Below are positions 1 to 7,397 of a stretch of 10,505 bases of DNA, one piece after another. The DNA is from an uncultured Fidelibacterota bacterium. Lineage in GTDB: Bacteria; Marinisomatota; Marinisomatia; Marinisomatales; TCS55. How positions within the stretch are numbered: position 1 is the first letter of the stretch; the number at the start of each line of letters is the position of its first letter. Below the pieces are notes generated by a model that was not told the origin of the DNA, ran no database searches, and was given only the letters and a program-made list of their open reading frames with translations. A program made the translations under genes and the position numbers. The stretch covers positions 1-10,505 of the forward strand of contig CAJWTA010000035.1 of NCBI GenBank assembly GCA_913046805.1. The letters are read 5' to 3'.

Positions 1-266
1 TCTGATAACATTGCCTTAAAAAATTGTCTTTTTCTACCTTGAACCATTCCAGAGGATTGAATTTTTCCTATTAAGTTGACTTGCGTTTTGTTTTTTATTT
101 GTGAGATTGGGGTAATGCTGGTACGATCAAGATATTTTCTGGGAAAATGATTAATAAAATCATTTATGGTGTGGATGCCTGCTTTTACTAAAGCATCATG
201 TTTTGATGGCCCGATACCTTTTATCGAGCTTGTAGATTTTGAAAGATCTAGAGCCTTTTCAGGCAC
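1..266 (-). CDS. recG: ATP-dependent DNA helicase RecG, N-terminal part (runs off the left edge)
   Basis: The first 88 codons of a gene whose remainder lies beyond the left edge. The translation has the wedge-domain opening of RecG: a helix-hairpin-helix-like SIKGIGPSK (residues 14-22), then GIHTINDFINHFPRKYLDRT (30-49), then the start of an OB-fold (VNLIGKIQSSGMVQGRKRQFF). Known E. coli RecG begins in the same way, with a GVG segment followed by a LRYEDRT-type motif. RecG is a superfamily 2 helicase that remodels stalled replication forks and Holliday junctions; its helicase motifs are outside the window. The proposed start is GTG, 7 bases after the stop of the upstream DUF4139-like gene, and no other start codon fits this frame nearby. 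An AAAGGAG element lies inside the end of the upstream gene but ends 16 bases before the GTG, which is unusually far. The family call is firm; the exact start is less certain. Confidence 0.9.
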   Translation of the reverse strand, partial: MPEKALDLSKSTSSIKGIGPSKHDALVKAGIHTINDFINHFPRKYLDRTSITPISQIKNKTQVNLIGKIQSSGMVQGRKRQFFKAMLS

Positions 267-273
267 AAGAAAT

Positions 274-1602
274 TTATTTCCACTCCTTTCGATAGGTATA
301 GGTTATGGTCTTAGAGCTATTTTTAGGGATTGAGATCATGAAATGTATTGTTGATGCATCAACCTTTCTATAATCTGTGGATGCATTACGGATAACCCAG
401 TCGCCATAAATATGTTCGACAAGCTTGACGTCTATAGTGTTTCCTTGCGAATTTGCAACTTTTATACTGATTGAAGCTTCTTCGCTTTTTTGCTGACGAT
501 CGTAATTGAGAATATTTCGAGTTCCAACCACATCAAAGGCTTTACCAGAAGAAATATTCGCCGTTTCATTTCTTGGGATTTGCTTTATTTTATCTTTACC
601 AACAAACTCTACGCTTCCATTTCTTAGTAATTGGTACAGCTGGATCTCGCCTTTAGGTAAGGGGATTCCTAAATTATTTTCGAGGGTGTTTGGTATATCA
701 TATTCAACCGTTAAAGGCTCATCTTTTTGGCTTTTTTCGTCATTTTCAAAAATATATGTTTTTACAAATGAAACATTGCGCGATGGATACAATCTTGTAA
801 CAATAGTTTCTTTGGTTATTAGGCTCATGTCACTATCGATATTAAAAATATGATAGTCACCCAATTCTGACCTATCAGGGTAGGGATTTTTTATAAGATT
901 GCTTCTAGAGGCAATTGGATTATCGTTTCTATCATTTATATTCAATTTACCTTCTACAAGGCTTAGGGCTGCATTTTCAAAGTTAATATTAGATTCGTTT
1001 GTAATAGCAGCCTCAGCAATGAATTGCGCCTCGTTAATAGAAGAGTCAATTATAAATCTATAGTTAGCATCCCAGGAAAATCCCGATGTAAGATAGGTCA
1101 AGTTGCCTGCTATAGTATCCGTTTCTTGCTCAACCTGAATAGTCCATTTTAATGTAGGCTTATATTGGACATTATCTGCCGAAGGAACATTGATATAATC
1201 CACCCTATCGCGGTTGAATGAAATTAGCGATCTTCTTCTTTGAATAGTTAAGTTTTTATCTGTCACTTCAATCAGAGTTCCAGTCATATCATTTGAATTA
1301 ATTAATTTTATTTCAATCTTTGTACCAAGGTAATCATAGAGCCTATCAGAAAAGCGAAAGACATCTTTGTTAAAACTTTGAATCAGAACATTTGCGTTCT
1401 CTAAGGTCAAAAAGGGCGAACTATAAACAATACCCTTTGGCAGCACATCCCAAACAATAATGTTTTGATCAGATTCAACATCTTCCCAAAAAACAGGTTG
1501 CTTGATTAAAGCATACCCATCTTTATAAATGGTTAAGTTTGCATATAAGGACTGTGAAGCTGGTAACGAAAATAAAAATAATATTGCTACAATGTGTTTC
1601 AT
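274..1602 (-). CDS. Secreted DUF4139-like protein of unknown function
   Basis: A 442-residue protein opening with a Sec-type signal peptide: a Lys near the start, a hydrophobic stretch from about residue 4 to 12, and a likely cleavage after LYA (residues 19-21). No lipobox cysteine is seen, so it is probably periplasmic or outer-surface and soluble. The mature part looks beta-rich with no further membrane segment. The second half resembles DUF4139: a YLTSGFSWDANYRF segment at 170-183, a conserved-looking VEHIYGDWVI at 395-404, and a SIPKNSSKTITYTYR end typical of a terminal beta strand. The family has no established biochemical role and no catalytic signature is visible. The start ATG shares four bases with the valS stop (ATGA), which indicates translational coupling, and recG follows after 7 bases. 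The DUF assignment is from memory of the motif pattern, so moderate confidence; the gene itself is certain. Confidence 0.6.
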   Translation of the reverse strand: MKHIVAILFLFSLPASQSLYANLTIYKDGYALIKQPVFWEDVESDQNIIVWDVLPKGIVYSSPFLTLENANVLIQSFNKDVFRFSDRLYDYLGTKIEIKLINSNDMTGTLIEVTDKNLTIQRRRSLISFNRDRVDYINVPSADNVQYKPTLKWTIQVEQETDTIAGNLTYLTSGFSWDANYRFIIDSSINEAQFIAEAAITNESNINFENAALSLVEGKLNINDRNDNPIASRSNLIKNPYPDRSELGDYHIFNIDSDMSLITKETIVTRLYPSRNVSFVKTYIFENDEKSQKDEPLTVEYDIPNTLENNLGIPLPKGEIQLYQLLRNGSVEFVGKDKIKQIPRNETANISSGKAFDVVGTRNILNYDRQQKSEEASISIKVANSQGNTIDVKLVEHIYGDWVIRNASTDYRKVDASTIHFMISIPKNSSKTITYTYRKEWK

Positions 1603-4235
1603 GATAAAAAATCTAAATTTTGCCTTACCAAATTATACTCAACAATCATATCATCCAATTTCTGTTTTTCATGGGCCACAACTTCTTTAGGAGCCCTTTT
1701 TACAAAATTTTCATTTGAGAGTTTCTTTTTTGCGACTGAAACATGTCTACCTAATTCCTCTAAACGCTTTTCAAGTCTTAATGATTCAACATTAAAATCA
1801 ATTAAGCCCTCGAGGGGAACGAAAATTTCCATATTATTTTTAATTACCGTTGCTGATTTTTTAGGTTTTCTATCGTCTTCAATAAAAATAATTTTGTCTA
1901 CTTTTGATAAAGATTGGATGATTATTTTTGAATCATTTATAATTCGCTCAAACTCTTTGCCTTTACGAATGATTATATCGGAGTGCTTGTTTGCTGGAAC
2001 ATTCATTTGGCTCCGTATCATTCTAACCGAAGATATAATATTTTTCAAAACCTGAAACTCGTCAATAGCTTCTTGGTCTGGCTTATATTCTTTACATTTC
2101 AACCATGGAGATATAATTAAGTCGGCATCATTACCACTTCTAAAATAAGACCATATCTCTTCAGTAATGAATGGTGCATACGGATGAAGAAGGGTCAAAA
2201 TACCTTTTAACGTTCTAACAGCTACAATTTGTGCTGCTTTACTTTTTTCAGCATCATCTCCATAAAAACGTGTTTTCGCAATCTCAATAAACCAATCGCA
2301 ATAATCGTTCCAAGTGAATTCATAAATTATCTTAGCAGCTTCATTAAATTTAAAGTCTTCAAGGCATTTATTGAATTCATGCGTTGTTTTATTCAACTGG
2401 TTTAGAATCCATCTTTCTTCAAGTGGAAGATCTTTAACTTCTGACTCTACTTGATCTAAGATGTCGTTCTCTATGTTCATGCGAACAAATCGTGATGCAT
2501 TCCAAAGTTTATTCATAAAGTTTCTACCAATTTCCAATCTCTCATTTGAAAAGAGAACGTCCAATCCTTGTGGTGACATCAGCATTGTTGAAAAACGAAC
2601 AGCATCAGTTCCATACTCTTCAAAGAGTGTAAATGGGTCCGGTGAATTACCTAAAGACTTGCTGAATTTTTTCCCATTTTTGTCACGCAATATTGAGGTA
2701 AAATAAACATCTTTGAATGGAGCTTTTTCAAGAAACTTTGATCCTGCCATTATCATTCTTGCAACCCAGAAAAAAATTATATCCGGTCCAGTAACCAAGG
2801 TATCTGTAGGATAAAATGTTTCAAGGTTTTTATCTTTTTTTGGCCAACTATGAACAGCAAAAGACCACAACCAAGACGAAGCCCATGTATCTAATACGTC
2901 ATTTTCTCGAACCCAATTTTCCGGATCATCTGGGCCTTCAATTGATACGTGTATCTCTTCAGGATCATCCTTATGATACCAGACTGGGATTTGATGACCC
3001 CATATAAGTTGACGGCTGATACACCAGTCTTTTATATTCTCAATCCAATGATTATAAGTTTTGACCCAATGTTCTGGATGAAATTTTATTTCACCACTTG
3101 ATATGGCATCGAGTGCTGGCTTCGCGAATGAATCCATTTTCATATACCACTGATCTGAAAGATAGTGCTCAATTGGTACGTTGCCTCTTTCAGAGAATCC
3201 CACGCTATTAGTATAATCTTCTATTTTCTCTACTAAGCCTAGTTTAGTCAAATCTTCAACTATTGAACTTCTGGCATCTTCTCTTGAAAGTTTTTGATAT
3301 TTTTTTGGAACATTATTATTCAAAGACGCATCATCGTTCATAATATTAATAAATTCTAAATTATGACGGTTACCCATCTCAAAATCGTTCGGATCGTGAG
3401 CGGGTGTTACCTTTACGCATCCTGTACCAAAATCAATGCTTACAAATTCATCAAGAATTATTGGTATTTTTCGATCTAATAGAGGCAGAGTAATGCTTTT
3501 GCCTTTTAAATGAGTATAACGTTTATCGCTTGGATTAATGGCAACCGCAGAATCACCCAGCATGGTTTCAGGTCTAGTTGTAGCAACTACAATATAGTCG
3601 TTTTCATTAGAAATCGGATAGCGTATATACCACAATTTTCCATTTTTTTCTTTATGGATAACTTCCTCATCGCTTATTGCAGATTTTGAAGCTGGACACC
3701 AATTGACTAAACGCTTTCCTTTGTAAATCAATCCCTCATTATATAGCTCTACAAAAGCATGCATTATAGCATGAGTGTAGTCTTCATCCATAGTAAAGCG
3801 TTCTCTATCCCAATCACATGAGCATCCTAATGTTTTTAATTGCTTTATTATAATTCCACCGTACTTATCTTTCCAATTCCAGGCATGTTTTAGGAATTCT
3901 TCTCGAGATAGTGAAGTCTTGCTAATACCTTTGTCATTTAGCATTGCTTCAACTTTAGACTCAGTAGCAATCGATGCATGATCGGTTCCTGGAATCCAGC
4001 ACGCGTTTTTTCCTTCCATTCTAGCTTTTCTAATTAAAATATCTTGTATAGTATTATTTAATACATGACCCATTGTCAATTTTCCAGTGACATTGGGAGG
4101 GGGAATAACTATTGTATAAGGTTCTTTGGGTGAGTTTTCATCTGCTTGAAAATATTTTTTTTGCATCCAATATTCGTACCACCTGCTCTCAAGCTTATCC
4201 CAATGATATTTAGTGTCTAGCTGAGGTTGTGTCAT
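1599..4235 (-). CDS. valS: Valyl-tRNA synthetase (class I, with editing domain)
   Basis: An 878-residue cytoplasmic enzyme that charges tRNA-Val with valine and hydrolyses mischarged Thr-tRNA-Val. Class I signatures are present: the HIGH-type motif as HVLN (residues 57-60, within TGKLTMGHVLNNT) and the KMSKS-type motif as KFSKS (523-527, within GKKFSKSLGN). The CP1 editing domain shows TTRPETMLGD (219-228) and GTGCVKVTPAHDPNDFEMG (270-288). An anticodon-binding helical domain follows (about 590-740). The C-terminal 70 residues form the ValRS coiled-coil tRNA-binding arm, with LSNENFVKRAPKEVV as the family hallmark. The length matches bacterial ValRS (about 880-950). No Shine-Dalgarno is visible before the ATG; the gap to the upstream cyclic-nucleotide-binding gene is 31 bases. 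The stop overlaps the start of the DUF4139-like gene. The Met-to-Phe change in KMSKS is the only oddity; the gene looks intact. Confidence 0.97.
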   Translation of the reverse strand: MTQPQLDTKYHWDKLESRWYEYWMQKKYFQADENSPKEPYTIVIPPPNVTGKLTMGHVLNNTIQDILIRKARMEGKNACWIPGTDHASIATESKVEAMLNDKGISKTSLSREEFLKHAWNWKDKYGGIIIKQLKTLGCSCDWDRERFTMDEDYTHAIMHAFVELYNEGLIYKGKRLVNWCPASKSAISDEEVIHKEKNGKLWYIRYPISNENDYIVVATTRPETMLGDSAVAINPSDKRYTHLKGKSITLPLLDRKIPIILDEFVSIDFGTGCVKVTPAHDPNDFEMGNRHNLEFINIMNDDASLNNNVPKKYQKLSREDARSSIVEDLTKLGLVEKIEDYTNSVGFSERGNVPIEHYLSDQWYMKMDSFAKPALDAISSGEIKFHPEHWVKTYNHWIENIKDWCISRQLIWGHQIPVWYHKDDPEEIHVSIEGPDDPENWVRENDVLDTWASSWLWSFAVHSWPKKDKNLETFYPTDTLVTGPDIIFFWVARMIMAGSKFLEKAPFKDVYFTSILRDKNGKKFSKSLGNSPDPFTLFEEYGTDAVRFSTMLMSPQGLDVLFSNERLEIGRNFMNKLWNASRFVRMNIENDILDQVESEVKDLPLEERWILNQLNKTTHEFNKCLEDFKFNEAAKIIYEFTWNDYCDWFIEIAKTRFYGDDAEKSKAAQIVAVRTLKGILTLLHPYAPFITEEIWSYFRSGNDADLIISPWLKCKEYKPDQEAIDEFQVLKNIISSVRMIRSQMNVPANKHSDIIIRKGKEFERIINDSKIIIQSLSKVDKIIFIEDDRKPKKSATVIKNNMEIFVPLEGLIDFNVESLRLEKRLEELGRHVSVAKKKLSNENFVKRAPKEVVAHEKQKLDDMIVEYNLVRQNLDFLS

Positions 4236-4266
4236 AAAATATTATTAGTTGAAATCATCTAAAGAC

Positions 4267-4770
4267 CTAACGGTCTAAGATAAGACTAAAAGCAGTGGTA
4301 AGCTTTAATACATTCTGATTTGCTTTTATTAAATTTTGTGTAATTATTCTTCCGAGATTTCGCATAACTAAAAACCCTATCTCAGGATTATCGTTACATA
4401 TTTTAAACAAATCCTCTTTATCAATTTTAGCTAAGGTGCAATCAGTTTGGGCTCGAACATTTGCAGTTCGAACATCACCTTCTGAAAAAATTGACATCTC
4501 TCCAAATTGGGGAAAATCTCTATCAGTGAGCTTCATTATAGATTTTTCCCTTTTATCGGATTCACCTTTATTGACTGAAAGGGTAAGAGCTTGATTTATT
4601 TCTGCTTCCCCTTTTAGCAAAAGATAGATAGAATTACCTTCATCACCCTCAACGATAAATTTATTTCCACTATCGATTTTTTCTTTTTTAATAGCAGAAT
4701 GAAATTTATCAATCTGATCATCGTTAAGATTTTCAAAAATTTTATAATTTTTCAATTGTTCATTTTTCAT
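4267..4770 (-). CDS. Stand-alone cyclic-nucleotide-binding domain protein
   Basis: A 167-residue soluble protein that is essentially one CRP/CNBD-type beta-roll: FVEGDEGNSIYLLLKGEAEI-like strands (about 38-58), then the phosphate-binding cassette FGEMSIFSEGDVRTANVRA (89-107). Glu91 contacts the ribose 2'-OH and Arg101 the cyclic phosphate in characterised relatives (CRP, HCN and CNG channels), and both are kept, so it probably binds cAMP or cGMP. A lysine-rich insertion sits at about 64-80, and a C-helix with an amphipathic tail ends in KLTTAFSLILDR. There is no helix-turn-helix, so it is not a CRP-type transcription factor, and no catalytic domain. It starts 7 bases after the potassium-channel stop, with a GAGG ribosome-binding site overlapping that stop. 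The context suggests a regulatory partner of the channel; this is inference, and free-standing CNBD proteins also serve other systems. Confidence 0.85.
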   Translation of the reverse strand: MKNEQLKNYKIFENLNDDQIDKFHSAIKKEKIDSGNKFIVEGDEGNSIYLLLKGEAEINQALTLSVNKGESDKREKSIMKLTDRDFPQFGEMSIFSEGDVRTANVRAQTDCTLAKIDKEDLFKICNDNPEIGFLVMRNLGRIITQNLIKANQNVLKLTTAFSLILDR

Positions 4771-4775
4771 GATTG

Positions 4776-4779
4776 CCTC
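4776..4779 (-). promoter_or_regulatory. Ribosome binding site overlapping the channel stop codon
   Basis: On the minus strand a GAGG lies 5 bases before the ATG of the cyclic-nucleotide-binding gene. Its GA is part of the TGA stop codon of the potassium channel. Ribosomes finishing the channel would therefore be placed to re-initiate on the sensor gene, supporting co-production of the two proteins. The match is only four bases long and the spacing is short. Confidence 0.4.
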
Positions 4780-5905
4780 AAGGAATTAAAAGAGCTTTTT
4801 CACCTTCTTTGATTATGTAATCTAAATTTGGATTTACGTTTACATGAACTCTGCTTTGCTCTTGAAGTGAAATTCCACCATCCTTTAATTTTTGTTCGAT
4901 GAACTTATCTAGTGAAGAAGTATCAGATGATAGTATGCTTCCAATGCCTAAATTTTCATCTTCATAGTAAAGCCCAATTAATAAAGAACCGTTATCTTTT
5001 CTGTAGTGGTCAAATAGTTCACTATATCTTCTTCCAATGAAATTTCCAGGTATGGCTTTTCTTTTAAGTCTCGAATCCGAGCTAGTATTAATCAAGTGAT
5101 TAGATACTTGAGGTACACCAGGATCTACGACATGAGATGCGAGGATATTTAAGCTAAAATCATCACTAACAACCACCTCATCTGCTTCAGCTCTTTTTAT
5201 ATGTGTTAAATTCTCCCTATCCAAAAGATAGGCTACAACCCTTATGGAGGTATCGATACTTTTAATTGTAAGTGTTGCAAAAATTGTCTTTTCATCATGC
5301 GATTCATTGTCATTGTTTAGATTGTTAGGAATCACTATTACGCTATTTGATGTAGTAACGCTTGCCCTATGAAGCGTTTCTTCTTGCGTAAAATCACCTG
5401 CAACAAAATGTATTTTAATTTGTGAAAATTTAGATTTTATTTGGGTTATTTCTTCCTCGCTGAGCTCATTGACCAATACCAAATCAAAATTCTTGTTATC
5501 CGAATTTAATTCATAAAGAGAATTAATTAGTTTATCGGCATTCATATTCCAACCACATAATACCATATGGTCAGCTAAATTCAATTTTTCCAAACCTTTA
5601 CCCTCTCGTATTTTTTGTGCTACAAAAATAGATGAAATTGATGCTGTCAATAGCGACACAAGCGTTATTCCTGCAAACATTATAAGTACTGCAAATATTC
5701 GTCCCTCTGGTGTTTCAGGTGAAAAATCTCCGTATCCTACAGTGGTCATAGTTACAATTGCCCACCAAAAAGGGTTATTTCCCTTTGATATATCTCCTGT
5801 TTCAAGCCATTGCAATACGATACCACCAAAAATCATCGTTATAAATAGCCCAATACCAACTTGAAAAAAACTATTTCTAAACAGCGTTTTAAGCCATATT
5901 TGCAT
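4778..5905 (-). CDS. Two-TM potassium channel with cytoplasmic RCK (TrkA-N) module
   Basis: A 375-residue inner-membrane potassium channel subunit, expected to assemble as a tetramer. Transmembrane helix 1 spans about residues 13-33, the pore helix about 45-54, the selectivity filter TVGYGD is at 55-60, and helix 2 runs about 68-94. An RCK domain follows: a Rossmann-like start HMVLCGWN (113-120, resembling the CGW of MthK) and fold elements to about 250. A divergent second domain with RCK_C character occupies about 280-375. By hand alignment with MthK, the Ca2+ ligands Asp184, Glu210 and Glu212 fall on Ile192, Tyr226 and Leu228, so that calcium site appears absent and another ligand is likely. 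The gene follows rlmD after a 75-base gap without a clear terminator or good Shine-Dalgarno. Its stop lies 7 bases before a cyclic-nucleotide-binding gene. The gated ligand is not known. Confidence 0.9.
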   Translation of the reverse strand: MQIWLKTLFRNSFFQVGIGLFITMIFGGIVLQWLETGDISKGNNPFWWAIVTMTTVGYGDFSPETPEGRIFAVLIMFAGITLVSLLTASISSIFVAQKIREGKGLEKLNLADHMVLCGWNMNADKLINSLYELNSDNKNFDLVLVNELSEEEITQIKSKFSQIKIHFVAGDFTQEETLHRASVTTSNSVIVIPNNLNNDNESHDEKTIFATLTIKSIDTSIRVVAYLLDRENLTHIKRAEADEVVVSDDFSLNILASHVVDPGVPQVSNHLINTSSDSRLKRKAIPGNFIGRRYSELFDHYRKDNGSLLIGLYYEDENLGIGSILSSDTSSLDKFIEQKLKDGGISLQEQSRVHVNVNPNLDYIIKEGEKALLIP

Positions 5906-5980
5906 AATTCAAATTTAGTTATTCTTTATGTGACAGACTTTAATAATCTAATAATAAACATGTTAAGGATGACTGCTTAT

Positions 5981-7381
5981 TTATTTTGATTTTTTAAATA
6001 CGCCTACGGTTTCTACATGTGGAGTATGTGGAAACATATCAACAACAGTTAATTTTTCTAGTTTATAATTGTTCGATTTTAAAATTTGAGAATCTCTGGC
6101 TTGAGTTGATGGATTGCAAGAAACATAAATTATCTTTTTAGCACCTATTTTTGGTAAATATTCTGTCATTTTTTTATGCATTCCAGCACGTGGTGGATCA
6201 ACAATCACCACATCAGCACTGGGGTATTTATTTGATTTATTTGTATAAAAAAAAGAGTCAAGATCAGCGACTTTAAAATCGATATTCTGAATATTGTTAA
6301 TCACCGCATTCTGCTCTGCATTTTCTATAGAGGAAACTATTATGTCAAAACCGTAAACAAATTTTGCCTTCTTGGCCAAAAAAAGAGATATCGAGCCCGC
6401 ACCGCAATATAAATCATATACTATTTCGTCTCCATTAAGGTTTGCTGAATCCAATATAACATCGTATAGTTTTTCAGCCATGAGTGAATTGGTTTGAAAA
6501 AAAGAATTTGCAGAAATTTGAAAATTAAGTTCTTTTAATTTTTCATTAAGAATCGGTTTTCCAAATAATAAGATTTCTCGTTCTCCAAATGATACATCCG
6601 CTTTTCGAGTGTTAATATTATTAACGACTGAAGTAACTTCAGGAAATTCATCCACAAGGCTTTTAACAAAGGGAACTAGTGTATTAAGATCTTCATATGA
6701 GGTAACGATGTTTACCATCAATTCTTTCGTATTTTCACCATATCTCAGGGCGAGATATCTAAGAAAACCAATATGAGATCTTTGGTCGTATGGCTTTAAC
6801 TTTGATTTTTTAGCTAGATCTCTAACAAAATTAATTATTTTTGAGCCAACTTCAGGCATCAAATAGCAAGTATTTATGTCAAGTATCTTATCCCATCTTT
6901 TGGGAATATGCATTCCTAAGGCAAAATCTGATTCTACCTTATCCGGTTCATCATCAAGGATCCATCTGTTTTTTGAAAATGTAAATTCCATTTTATTTCT
7001 ATAATTAAATACAGGATCGGCAGGTATAACTTCGTCAACTTTAAAACCCTTGATTCCGGCTTGTTTTTGAAAAATATTTTGAACCTGAATCTTTTTTTGA
7101 TTTACTTGTTCTAAATAATCTAGGTGCTGAGTTTTGCATCCACCGCAAATTGAAAAGTGTTCACATTTTGGATCAGTGTAGTATTTTGATTGATTTATAA
7201 CCTCTTTAATTCTCGCTTCTGCATAATTTTTTTTCTTTCTTGATATGTATACTAAAACTTTTTGACCAGGAAGAGCTTTTTCAACAAAAAAAACGTAATT
7301 ATTTTCTCTAGCTACCCCTCTTCCTCCGTACGCAAGACCTTCTATCGTAAGTTCTAACTCTTGACCCTTTTTATAATTCAT
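5981..7381 (-). CDS. rlmD: 23S rRNA (uracil-5-)-methyltransferase, RlmD/RumA family
   Basis: A 466-residue enzyme that uses S-adenosylmethionine to make 5-methyluridine in RNA, most likely 23S rRNA (U1939 in E. coli numbering). An N-terminal TRAM RNA-binding domain covers about 1-60, including GLAYGGRGVAR (15-25). The iron-sulfur cluster cysteines are at 73, 79, 82 (CEHFSICGGC) and 172, matching the four cysteines of RlmD. The Rossmann methyltransferase domain has SFFQTN (293-298), the SAM motif DLYCGAGS (323-330), DPPRAGM (395-401), the nucleophile Cys422 in VSCNPSTQARD, and the likely general base Glu457 in HVETV. TrmA of E. coli lacks the TRAM domain and the cluster, which favours rRNA over tRNA as substrate, but the exact site could differ (RlmC- or RlmCD-like). 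The start lies 16 bases after the glmM stop with no clear Shine-Dalgarno. Intact. Confidence 0.9.
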   Translation of the reverse strand: MNYKKGQELELTIEGLAYGGRGVARENNYVFFVEKALPGQKVLVYISRKKKNYAEARIKEVINQSKYYTDPKCEHFSICGGCKTQHLDYLEQVNQKKIQVQNIFQKQAGIKGFKVDEVIPADPVFNYRNKMEFTFSKNRWILDDEPDKVESDFALGMHIPKRWDKILDINTCYLMPEVGSKIINFVRDLAKKSKLKPYDQRSHIGFLRYLALRYGENTKELMVNIVTSYEDLNTLVPFVKSLVDEFPEVTSVVNNINTRKADVSFGEREILLFGKPILNEKLKELNFQISANSFFQTNSLMAEKLYDVILDSANLNGDEIVYDLYCGAGSISLFLAKKAKFVYGFDIIVSSIENAEQNAVINNIQNIDFKVADLDSFFYTNKSNKYPSADVVIVDPPRAGMHKKMTEYLPKIGAKKIIYVSCNPSTQARDSQILKSNNYKLEKLTVVDMFPHTPHVETVGVFKKSK

Positions 7382-7397
7382 CTTTAAAAATTATAAG

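Noticed and set aside
506..853. Open plus-strand frame opposite the DUF4139-like gene
   Set aside because: It lies wholly inside a minus-strand gene with a signal peptide and coherent family motifs; its own translation has no recognisable domain.
1594..2055. Open plus-strand frame of 153 codons opposite the end of valS
   Set aside because: It is antisense to the conserved ValRS C-terminal arm and translates to a low-complexity Ser/Phe-rich product typical of antisense frames in AT-rich DNA.
4267..4770. A CRP/FNR-type transcription factor
   Set aside because: The beta-roll matches, but the protein ends after the C-helix and has no helix-turn-helix domain.
5910..5917. TAAATTTG just before the channel ATG, matching the Bacteroidota -7 element TAnnTTTG
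   Set aside because: No TTG-type -33 partner is found at the right distance, and a start from it would fall at or beyond the ATG. In such AT-rich DNA an eight-base match with two free positions is weak.
5906..5980. A terminator between rlmD and the channel gene
   Set aside because: The gap is AT-rich but I find no GC-containing stem followed by a T-run on the minus strand.
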